NCBI GenBank assembly: GCA_964645555.1
Contig: CAZYBP010000008.1
Location: forward strand, 1-28,340
From: 2-02-FULL-38-15 sp964645555
GTDB taxonomy: Bacteria; Patescibacteriota; Microgenomatia; Daviesbacterales; UBA10151
Direction: 5' to 3'
DNA: 28,340 nt
In this document: positions 22,462 through 28,340 of the stretch, piece after piece
Layout of the letters: each line of letters begins with the position of its first letter
Numbering within the stretch: the stretch's first letter is position 1
Notes under the pieces: model-generated
Told to the model about the DNA's origin: nothing
Database searches by the model: none
The model's input: the letters and a program-made list of their open reading frames with translations, nothing else
Program-made: the position numbers and the translations under genes

Positions 22462-23272
22462 TTGCTTCTCCTTCTTTTGATGCTTCTTCAGTCTTTGATT
22501 CTTCTACTTGATCTGAAGATTCTTGCTTAGCTTCCACACTTTCAGCAGATTCTGTCTCTTCCTCTGCCTTTTCCTCAGGCGGGGGAGTATAACCGCGAAT
22601 TTTGCCAAGTTTGGTAATCATTACCAAACCATTAACAGGACCCGGTATACCGCCTTTGACTACTAACAAATTTTTAATTTTATCCAATCCCACCACCTCT
22701 AAATTTTTAATTGAAGCTCCGCTGCTACCCATATGTCCTGCCATTCTCTTACCTTTATAGACTCTTCCCGGAGTAGTACCTGAACCAATTGCACCGGGGG
22801 CTCTATGTCTGTCTGATTGACCATGAGTCTTTGGACCGCCATGGAAACCATGACGCCTGACTCCTCCCTGAAAACCTCTGCCACGACTTTTACCGGAAAC
22901 TTTTACAGCATCACCAATTGAAAAAACCTGGTCAAGTTTTATTTCTTGTCCAGGTTGTATATTGTCTAAAGTAGGCTCTGCAATTGTTTGGAGATTAAGA
23001 TTGCCGGAAAGCTTTTTAATTTTTACTTCTTTAAAGTAGCGGATTTGTTTATCGATACCTGCTTTTTTGACATGGCCTATTTGAGGTTTACGGACACTCT
23101 TTCTTGTACCCATGCCGATTTGGACAGCCTCATATCCATCTTTACTACCGGCTGTTTTAACCTGGGTAACATAACTTGGATCAATTTGGATAATAGTAGC
23201 CCCCACCCGACGTCCCCGAGCATCATATGTAGCTGTCATTTGTTTTTTAATTCCAAGTAATGCGTTAATCAT
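22451..23272 (-). CDS. rplC: 50S ribosomal protein uL3 with acidic tail
   Basis: uL3 reaches the peptidyl-transferase centre. The core begins LLGIKKQMTATYDARGRRVGATIIQ and has the loop RRHGFHGGPKTHGQSDRHRAPGAIG and TPGRVYKGKRMAGHMG. The 273-residue length includes a C-terminal tail of about 45 residues made mostly of Glu, Ser and Ala (EEKAEEETESAESVEAKQES and on), strongly acidic and unusual for a ribosomal protein. AGGA lies five bases before the ATG at 23272. It follows its own promoter and a long structured leader. Confidence 0.97.
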   Translation of the reverse strand: MINALLGIKKQMTATYDARGRRVGATIIQIDPSYVTQVKTAGSKDGYEAVQIGMGTRKSVRKPQIGHVKKAGIDKQIRYFKEVKIKKLSGNLNLQTIAEPTLDNIQPGQEIKLDQVFSIGDAVKVSGKSRGRGFQGGVRRHGFHGGPKTHGQSDRHRAPGAIGSGTTPGRVYKGKRMAGHMGSSGASIKNLEVVGLDKIKNLLVVKGGIPGPVNGLVMITKLGKIRGYTPPPEEKAEEETESAESVEAKQESSDQVEESKTEEASKEGEANAS

Positions 23273-23363
23273 TTGTATCCTGTGACAACTTCAAGTTATA
23301 TTTCGGCTTCGCCGATAAAATGTTGTTCTCCCGTTAAGACTTCCACTGGAAGTCTTAACCCAC

Positions 23364-23399
23364 AAAAAAGAGTGAGGTCCATTGCTGGAGCGCTCACTC
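23364..23399 (-). terminator. Terminator hairpin in the rplC leader
   Basis: GAGTGAG (23393-23399) pairs with CTCACTC (23370-23376), with an inner TCCA/TGGA helix around a GCAA loop, and is followed by six T residues. It lies over 90 bases before rplC. Confidence 0.75.
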
Positions 23400-23461
23400 A
23401 GTATCTCGCCTATTTACAATCGCCGTATCTTTTGATCCGACGCGCGATTTACTGAAATCTT

Positions 23462-23481
23462 AGGTTAAAATATTTTAACCT
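23462..23481 (-). repeat. Perfect 20-base palindrome in the rplC leader
   Basis: The half AGGTTAAAAT is followed directly by its reverse complement, 19 bases after the -10 box. It may be a protein operator or the first hairpin of the leader RNA. Confidence 0.6.
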
Positions 23482-23500
23482 GACCTTATCATGTACGGAA

Positions 23501-23530
23501 ATTGTAACATAGTCTTGAAGCTAAATGCAA
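23501..23530 (-). promoter_or_regulatory. Promoter of the rplC-to-rpsI superoperon
   Basis: TTGCAT (23525-23530) and TACAAT (23501-23506) are 18 bases apart on the minus strand, with a TGT extension before the -10 box. It lies after the small ORF that separates rpsJ from rplC. Confidence 0.65.
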
Positions 23531-23556
23531 GCGCACACCGTGTTTTGAAAAAATAA

Positions 23557-23823
23557 CTAAGCAGCGCTACCAACAAGATTCTCTACAGTTGGACGATAAC
23601 CAAATCTTCCAGGTGATTGAATAAACCAAGCATCCGACNNNNNNNNNNTACTCTCACTCCATATCTGACCAGGTCTTTCCACCTTCAAACCGATAGCAAG
23701 CCACTCCCCAGGATAATCTCTCCCTGCTTGTACATGGTTTCTATCAAACCACTCTCTCTTCAGATCTTCGTAAGAAAGGTTACCAGTTGGTATATCAAGA
23801 TAAGGACTTTCTACCAACCTCAT
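23557..23823 (-). CDS. Hypothetical small protein, broken by a 10-N gap
   Basis: A frame of 88 codons begins 12 bases after the rpsJ stop, with AGGA four bases before its ATG, so it is probably translated and co-transcribed with rpsJ. The N-terminal part (MRLVESPYLDIPTGNLSYED and on to WSES) and the C-terminal part (SDAWFIQSPGRFGYRPT to VGSAA) are aromatic-rich and contain no family I recognise, no signal peptide and no membrane segment. The ten N residues at 23639-23648 mean the two halves may not join as shown. Its place inside the rpsJ-rplC pair is unusual. Confidence 0.5.
   Translation of the reverse strand: MRLVESPYLDIPTGNLSYEDLKREWFDRNHVQAGRDYPGEWLAIGLKVERPGQIWSESXXXXSDAWFIQSPGRFGYRPTVENLVGSAA
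23639..23648. other. Assembly gap (10 N)
   Basis: Ten unresolved bases. The size may be a placeholder, so the reading frame through it and the rpsJ-to-rplC distance are not certain. Confidence 0.99.
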
Positions 23824-23835
23824 AAAATCCTTATA

Positions 23836-24144
23836 TTACATTTTAACTTCTATGTCAACTCCTGCAGGGATCTCCAGGTGCATTAAGGAATCAATAGTTT
23901 TTTGGGTGGGTTCTAAAATGTCAATCATTCTTTTATGGGTTTTAATTTCAAATGCTTCTCTGGCGTTTTTGTCGGTATGAGGAGATTTTAAAACTGTCAT
24001 TCTTTCAATTTTTGTAGGCAAGGGGATAGGACCAATAATTTTGGCTCCGGTTCTAAGAGCCGTATCCAAAAGGGATTCACAGGTATTGTCTAGCACCCTG
24101 TGATCGTAACTTTTCAATTTTACTCGAATACGTCCTCTTGGCAT
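23836..24144 (-). CDS. rpsJ: 30S ribosomal protein uS10
   Basis: A 102-residue uS10 of normal length, a 30S head protein that is also the NusB partner in antitermination. RVKLKSYDHRVLDNTCESLLDTALRTGAKIIGPIPLPT and the KSPHTDKNAREAFEIKTHKRMIDI segment are complete. AAAGGA lies before the ATG. It has its own promoter after the tuf terminator and is separated from rplC by a small ORF and a new promoter. Confidence 0.98.
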   Translation of the reverse strand: MPRGRIRVKLKSYDHRVLDNTCESLLDTALRTGAKIIGPIPLPTKIERMTVLKSPHTDKNAREAFEIKTHKRMIDILEPTQKTIDSLMHLEIPAGVDIEVKM

Positions 24145-24163
24145 ATAGTCCTTTCAATGTGCT

Positions 24164-24192
24164 ATTGTACAATTTTTTGACCCTAAGATCAA
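24164..24192 (-). promoter_or_regulatory. rpsJ promoter
   Basis: TTGATC (24187-24192) and TACAAT (24164-24169) are 17 bases apart on the minus strand. The -35 box overlaps the T-run of the tuf terminator, so one unit ends as the next begins. The leader is about 13 bases. Confidence 0.65.
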
Positions 24193-24213
24193 AAAAAGGG
24201 CCTTTTACGGCCC
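24191..24213 (-). terminator. Intrinsic terminator after tuf
   Basis: GGGCC and GGCCC pair around a GTAAAA loop and are followed by seven T residues, 22 bases after the tuf stop. Confidence 0.88.
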
Positions 24214-24234
24214 ATTAAACAACTCTAAAAACTT

Positions 24235-25419
24235 TTAAGCAATAATTTTGGTGATAACTCCTGCACCCACAGTTTTTCCACCCTCACGAACTGCAAACCT
24301 TAAACCGTCTTCCATAGCAACCGGGGTAATAAGTTTCCCTTTAATATTTACCGTGTCACCAGGCATGGCCATTTCTACACCCTCCGGTAGTTGAACTTCA
24401 CCTGTCACATCAGTAGTTCTAATGTAAAATTGTGGCCTGTAACCTTTAAAAAATGGTGTATGTCTTCCACCCTCTTCTTTTGAAAGAATATAAACTTCAG
24501 CTTCAAATTCTGCATGTGGAGTAATTGAACCGGGTTTTGCTAAAACTTGACCACGTTCCACATCATCTTTTTCAATACCCCGAAGTAAAATTCCGGCATT
24601 GTCTCCGGCTTCACCCTGATCAAGCATTTTATGAAACATTTCAATACCGGTAACAACGCTTTTTTTAGTAGGCCTTATTCCGACAATCTCTATTTCCTCA
24701 TTTACTTTTACAACTCCTCTTTCAATTCTTCCGGTAACAACAGTACCTCTACCTTTGATTGAGAAAACATCTTCAACTGCCATCAAAAATGGCTTATCTT
24801 TGTCTCTGACAGGAGTTGGAATCCATTCATCTACTTTAACCATTAATTCTTCGATTGCTTTCACAGCTTCCGGATCACCTTCTAAAGCTTTTTTAGCAGA
24901 GCCACGGATGATAGGAGATTGTGGATCATATTCATATTTTTTAAGTAAATCTCTGACTTCTTCTTCAACCAAATCCAAAAGTTCGGCATCATCAACCATA
25001 TCTACTTTATTCAAAAACACTACAATTGCCGGCACTCCTACCTGGCGGGCTAACAATAAATGTTCTCTGGTTTGAGGCATTGGTCCATCCGGAGCAGAAA
25101 CTACCAAGATTGCACCATCGGTTTGAGCGGCACCGGTGATCATGTTTTTGATGTAATCGGCATGACCAGGCATGTCAATGTGAGCATAATGCCTTTTTTC
25201 TGTTTCGTATTCCTGATGGGAAATATTAATAGTAATACCGCGGGCTTTTTCCTCAGGGGCATTATCAATTTGGTCAACAGATCTTTTCTCTGCCATACCT
25301 TTACCAGCCAAAACACTGGTAATTGCAGCAGTTAAAGTAGTCTTACCATGGTCAACGTGACCCATGGTACCAATATTTACGTGTGGTTTTGATCTATCAA
25401 ATTTTTTTACATCAGCCAT
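24235..25419 (-). CDS. tuf: Elongation factor Tu
   Basis: A 394-residue EF-Tu that delivers aminoacyl-tRNA to the ribosome. G motifs are complete: GHVDHGKTT (P-loop), ARGITINISH (switch I end), DMPGHADY, NKVDMVDD and GSAKKAL. Domains 2 and 3 follow, with VEDVFSIKGRGTVVTGRIERG and the C-terminal RFAVREGGKTVGAGVITKI. The ATG has no Shine-Dalgarno site; an ACTAA-type repeat lies directly upstream. It is a single-gene unit with its own promoter, leader hairpin and terminator. Confidence 0.99.
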   Translation of the reverse strand: MADVKKFDRSKPHVNIGTMGHVDHGKTTLTAAITSVLAGKGMAEKRSVDQIDNAPEEKARGITINISHQEYETEKRHYAHIDMPGHADYIKNMITGAAQTDGAILVVSAPDGPMPQTREHLLLARQVGVPAIVVFLNKVDMVDDAELLDLVEEEVRDLLKKYEYDPQSPIIRGSAKKALEGDPEAVKAIEELMVKVDEWIPTPVRDKDKPFLMAVEDVFSIKGRGTVVTGRIERGVVKVNEEIEIVGIRPTKKSVVTGIEMFHKMLDQGEAGDNAGILLRGIEKDDVERGQVLAKPGSITPHAEFEAEVYILSKEEGGRHTPFFKGYRPQFYIRTTDVTGEVQLPEGVEMAMPGDTVNIKGKLITPVAMEDGLRFAVREGGKTVGAGVITKIIA

Positions 25420-25423
25420 AATA

Positions 25424-25462
25424 AATAGTTTTTAGTTAACAGTGCTTAGTGCATAGTTTAAA
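25424..25462 (-). repeat. ACTAAGCACT-type short repeat before tuf
   Basis: On the minus strand AACTATGCACTAAGCACTGT and TTAACTAAAAACTA form a loose run of ACTA/CACTA units ending next to the tuf ATG, where a ribosome binding site would normally be. Confidence 0.45.
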
Positions 25463-25492
25463 ACAAATTTTAAACTTATGCAATAACCCATT

Positions 25493-25520
25493 AAAATCCA
25501 GCCCTTTTCCAAAGCTGGAT
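25493..25520 (-). terminator. Attenuator-like hairpin in the tuf leader
   Basis: ATCCAGC (25514-25520) pairs with GCTGGAT (25496-25502) and is followed by a short T-run of four, three beyond the stem. It lies about 10 bases downstream of the tuf -10 box, so it is within the tuf transcript. The T-run is weak. Confidence 0.4.
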
Positions 25521-25526
25521 AAATTA

Positions 25527-25555
25527 AATATACAATACCTTATAACAAAATGCAA
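25527..25555 (-). promoter_or_regulatory. tuf promoter
   Basis: TTGCAT (25550-25555) and TATATT (25527-25532) are 17 bases apart on the minus strand, just after the permease stop. It gives a leader of about 100 bases. Confidence 0.65.
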
Positions 25556-25562
25556 TAGGCAT

Positions 25563-26288
25563 CTAAGAAAGGGCTGGGAGAGGCAGTGACTTACCTATCA
25601 AAAAGAGTACTCCTACTATTAAACTCATCAAGCCTGCCAATATCCCAAAAGTTACATAAAGTTTAGTGTTTCTCTTGGCATTCACAAATCCCAATAGGGA
25701 TAATATAACTATTGCTGAATTAGCAATTAGAAGACCAATGACAAATACCAGCAGCAAAACACTTCCCTTTATTCCTCCGCCAACTCCTGCAGCTGTAATA
25801 AATAGTATTACTTGAGTAGGGGTTTCTGCCCCAATGCCATGCATTGTCCCAACCAGATAAGAAGTTTTTATCCCAAATTCTGTGGGATATTTTATTTTAT
25901 GATGCTCATGTTTTCCTGATAAGAAGTTATAGAGACGGCCAATACCATCAATTACCACCATCCATCTGCTCATCAATCTAAACTTACTTCCCCGCATATA
26001 AATAGACAGTAATATCCAAACTCCTAATACAATTAAGGTTATTCCTACAACTGATCCCATTACTTGATCAGCCCAAGTAGGAATATTTACACCCAACAAA
26101 ATTGCTAATATTCCTAAGAAAATAATTACTACCCCATGTGCCAAAGCATAAACAAGACCATTTACAATTGCTTTTTTGCTATCTTTAGTCGAGGAAATAA
26201 TATCGGAAATTGCAGCAATATGATCCCAGTCGATCCCATGTCTGAAACCTAAAATTAAAACAGCCCAAAAAAGAGCGGGGGGAAACAT
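25563..26288 (-). CDS. NicO/NiCoT-family nickel or cobalt permease
   Basis: A 241-residue membrane protein with about six hydrophobic segments. The NiCoT signature is at residues 16-27 (RHGIDWDHIAAI), with the H-x4-D-H metal site H17/D22/H23. A second conserved block is LAHGVVI, and a third is HGIGAETPTQ in the place of the family's LGFDTATE. A loop with HEHHK may bind metal. It probably moves Ni2+ or Co2+, though related proteins act on other substrates and the direction is unknown. It starts 12 bases after the fusA stop and shares its transcript, an odd place between EF-G and EF-Tu. Confidence 0.82.
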   Translation of the reverse strand: MFPPALFWAVLILGFRHGIDWDHIAAISDIISSTKDSKKAIVNGLVYALAHGVVIIFLGILAILLGVNIPTWADQVMGSVVGITLIVLGVWILLSIYMRGSKFRLMSRWMVVIDGIGRLYNFLSGKHEHHKIKYPTEFGIKTSYLVGTMHGIGAETPTQVILFITAAGVGGGIKGSVLLLVFVIGLLIANSAIVILSLLGFVNAKRNTKLYVTFGILAGLMSLIVGVLFLIGKSLPLPALS

Positions 26289-26300
26289 ATTTCCAGTCTA

Positions 26301-28340
26301 CTAATGTTCAACCCTACCTGTAAATCCTGAGGATTCAATAATCTTTTGGGTAATATTATTTGGCACCGGTTCATAGTGATCTGCTTCCATATAATAAGTA
26401 GCCCTACCTTGAGACATTGATCTTATGGCTGTAGCATATCCGTGCATTTCCGCAAGCGGCACCAAAGCGATAATAACCCGGGCATTACCCCTTGATTCAG
26501 AAGATAAAATTTGAGCTCTTTTAGCAGACAAATCACCAATAATTTCTCCCAAAAACTCCTCGGGGGTGGTCACCTCCACCTTCATAATCGGCTCAAGTAA
26601 AATCATGTCTGCTTTTTTAGCAGCTTCAGATAAGCCTAACGAAGCAGCAATCTTAAAAGCTACCTCGGATGAGTCAACATCGTGATAAGACCCATCGTAA
26701 ACTGCTACTTTAATATCGGTTACAGGGTAACCTGCTAAAATACCAGTGTCTTCTTTTTCAATTACTCCTTTTTCAATCGGAGAAATAAACTCCCTTGGAA
26801 TGGCACCACCTACTACTTCTGAAACAAACTCACGCCCTTGTCCTCTGGGAAGCGGCTCAATTCTAAGTAAACAGTGACCATATTGACCGCGGCCTCCTGT
26901 TTGGCGGATATATTTACCTTCACCTTCTGCCACTTTTGTAATAGTTTCTTTATAGGCAACCTGTGGCTGACCAACATTTGCTTCCACTTTAAATTCCCGT
27001 TTCATACGGTCTACCAAGACTTCCAGCTGCAACTCGCCCATACCGGCAATGATAGTTTGGCCTGTTTCAACATCAGTTTTAACTCTAAATGTGGGATCTT
27101 CCTCTGCTAGTCTATTTAGGGCATACCCTAATTTTTCCTGATCTGATTTTGTCTTTGGTTCAATAGCCAAAGAAATCACCGGGTCGGGGAAAGAAATGGA
27201 CTCTAAAATAATTGGTGCTGCATCATCACATAACGTATCCCCGGTGATGGTATCTTTCAAACCAATTGCCGCTACAATTTCCCCTGCATATGCTTCCTCA
27301 ATCTCTTCACGGTCATTAGCATGCATCAAAAGCAACCTGCCTACCCGTTCTTTAAGTTGTTTGGTGGAATTATAAATATAAGAACCACTCTTTAAGGTAC
27401 CCGAGTAAACTCTGATATAGGTTAGTTTCCCTACGTGCGGATCGACTTGAATTTTGAAGGCCAAAGCAGCCAAGGGAGCTGACGGATCAGCCTTACGTTC
27501 TATTTGCTCATCTAAATTAGCAGGATTTAATCCAATTACTGTACCAATATCCTGCGGCGAAGGAAGATATTCCACCACACAGTCCAACATTAATTGGACT
27601 CCTTTATTTCTTAGAGAAGAACCAGCCAAAACAGGCACAATTTTATTTGCAATAACAGCTTTCCTCAGGGCTTGTTTTAACTCTTCAACGCTAATCTCCT
27701 GTCCATTCAAGTATTTTTCCATTAATACGTCATCAGTTCCGGCAATCTCTTCTACTAATTTTTCCCGGTGGATGTCTACCTGTTCAACCATATCAGCAGG
27801 AATTTCTGTCTTCTCAAACTTTGCTCCCGTATCATCACCGACCCAGATATAAGCTGTTTTAGTAAGCAAATCAACAACTCCTTTAAAATCATTTTCTTTA
27901 CCAATAGGCAAGTTATAAGCTAGGGCATTAGCACCTAATCTATCTCTGGCAGACTGGATAGTTCCCAAAAAGTCTGCTCCTACTACATCCATCTTGTTGG
28001 AAAAAGCAATCAAAGGAACTTTATATTTATTAGCCTGCCTCCAAACTGTTTCTGTTTGCGATTGCACTCCGGAGGAAGAATCTAAAACAATTACTCCTCC
28101 GTCCAAGACTCTCAAAGAACGTTCCACCTCAGCAGTAAAATCTACGTGCCCCGGGGTATCAATTAAGTTAATTCTAGTATCTTGATCTTTAAATAAACCC
28201 TGATCAGCCTTAACAATCCAAAAAGTTGTAATAGCTGCAGAAACAATGGTAATACCACGTTCCCTTTCCTGCTCCATCCAGTCAGTTGTGGTAGTACCTT
28301 CATCAATATCACCAATTTTATAAGTCCTGCCTGTATAAAA
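26301..28340 (-). CDS. fusA: Elongation factor G (N-terminus cut by window edge)
   Basis: EF-G drives translocation on the ribosome. The frame stays open to the window edge (FYTGRTYKIGDIDEGTTTTDW before MEQERERGITI), so the ATG at 28277 is internal and about 30-40 residues with the P-loop are missing. Visible are the switch I end ERGITI, DTPGHVDF, NKMD, domain II, domain III (GMGELQLEVLVDRMKREF), domain IV (GRGQYGHCLLRIEPL) and domain V to the TGRVEH end. In the usual str operon rpsL and rpsG would be upstream; they are not seen here. Confidence 0.98.
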   Translation of the reverse strand, partial: FYTGRTYKIGDIDEGTTTTDWMEQERERGITIVSAAITTFWIVKADQGLFKDQDTRINLIDTPGHVDFTAEVERSLRVLDGGVIVLDSSSGVQSQTETVWRQANKYKVPLIAFSNKMDVVGADFLGTIQSARDRLGANALAYNLPIGKENDFKGVVDLLTKTAYIWVGDDTGAKFEKTEIPADMVEQVDIHREKLVEEIAGTDDVLMEKYLNGQEISVEELKQALRKAVIANKIVPVLAGSSLRNKGVQLMLDCVVEYLPSPQDIGTVIGLNPANLDEQIERKADPSAPLAALAFKIQVDPHVGKLTYIRVYSGTLKSGSYIYNSTKQLKERVGRLLLMHANDREEIEEAYAGEIVAAIGLKDTITGDTLCDDAAPIILESISFPDPVISLAIEPKTKSDQEKLGYALNRLAEEDPTFRVKTDVETGQTIIAGMGELQLEVLVDRMKREFKVEANVGQPQVAYKETITKVAEGEGKYIRQTGGRGQYGHCLLRIEPLPRGQGREFVSEVVGGAIPREFISPIEKGVIEKEDTGILAGYPVTDIKVAVYDGSYHDVDSSEVAFKIAASLGLSEAAKKADMILLEPIMKVEVTTPEEFLGEIIGDLSAKRAQILSSESRGNARVIIALVPLAEMHGYATAIRSMSQGRATYYMEADHYEPVPNNITQKIIESSGFTGRVEH

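Larger units (their letters stand above)
23273..23499 (-). promoter_or_regulatory. Structured leader RNA before rplC, with attenuator-like terminator
   Basis: About 225 bases between the rplC promoter and its ATG hold, in order: a perfect 20-base palindrome (23462-23481), a stem AATCGC/GCGATT, a terminator hairpin with six T residues (23364-23399), a 12-base-pair hairpin (23333-23359, arm GTTAAGACTTCC), and a TCGGC/GCCGA hairpin (23303-23315) near the ribosome binding site. AGGTC early in the leader can pair with GACCT in the terminator loop side. This looks like cis-regulation of the ribosomal operon. It matches no leader class I can name. Confidence 0.6.

Noticed and set aside
22699..22884. 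Minus-strand frame of 61 codons inside rplC
   Set aside because: It is out of frame with uL3, lies wholly inside it, and has no separate support.
23333..23359. Hairpin (12 base pairs) in the rplC leader as a second terminator
   Set aside because: No T-run follows on the minus strand; it continues with GGGAGAAC.

Overview
The window reads as an AT-rich chromosome segment of a Patescibacteria (CPR) bacterium, probably a Microgenomates-like lineage (the sub-lineage is a guess). The case rests on a compact S10-spc-alpha ribosomal superoperon from which rpmD (uL30) is missing, on rpsE and rplO overlapping where rpmD normally lies, on short versions of several enzymes, and on lineage-specific tails on ribosomal proteins. 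Several genes end properly at TGA, so UGA is a stop codon here and the Gracilibacteria/SR1 code does not apply.

Nearly everything lies on the minus strand and reads from high to low coordinates: fusA (cut by the window end), a NicO-type metal permease, tuf, rpsJ with a small unknown ORF that contains a 10-N assembly gap, then rplC-rplD-rplW-rplB-rpsS-rplV-rpsC-rplP-rpmC-rpsQ-rplN-rplX-rplE-rpsN-rpsH-rplF-rplR-rpsE-rplO-secY-adk-map-infA-rpmJ-rpsM-rpsK-rpsD-rpoA-rplQ-rplM-rpsI. Below this come argH-argG, a phosphomannomutase/phosphoglucomutase, metK, a plus-strand EEP-family hydrolase, tRNA-Pro(GGG), a zinc-ribbon nuclease and the first 39 codons of recA. rpsN and rpmJ are short genes read directly from the sequence.

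Regulation is the most interesting part. Three structured minus-strand leaders end in intrinsic terminators just before a gene: a T-box leader before argH-argG, a SAM-I-clan riboswitch with a clear terminator/antiterminator switch before metK, and an unidentified structured leader before rplC. tuf has a fourth, weaker leader hairpin. Sigma-70-like promoters can be read before most transcription units. In three of them (recA, the nuclease, the EEP hydrolase) the -10 box lies only 6-8 bases from the start codon, which predicts leaderless mRNAs, while many operon genes have ordinary Shine-Dalgarno sites and TAATG or ATGA overlaps.

A second theme is a set of short degenerate repeats (units such as GGTAAAGCG, AAAACTCA, GAGTC, GGAAGAT) at gene junctions or inside extended tails of ribosomal proteins. 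Where such a repeat touches a start codon (rplM, rplN, tuf) no Shine-Dalgarno site is visible.

Functionally the window joins translation (ribosome, EF-G, EF-Tu, IF-1, methionine aminopeptidase), secretion (SecY), transcription (RpoA), nucleotide balance (Adk), and small metabolic islands for arginine and SAM, both apparently controlled by RNA sensors of their own product or of the cognate tRNA.
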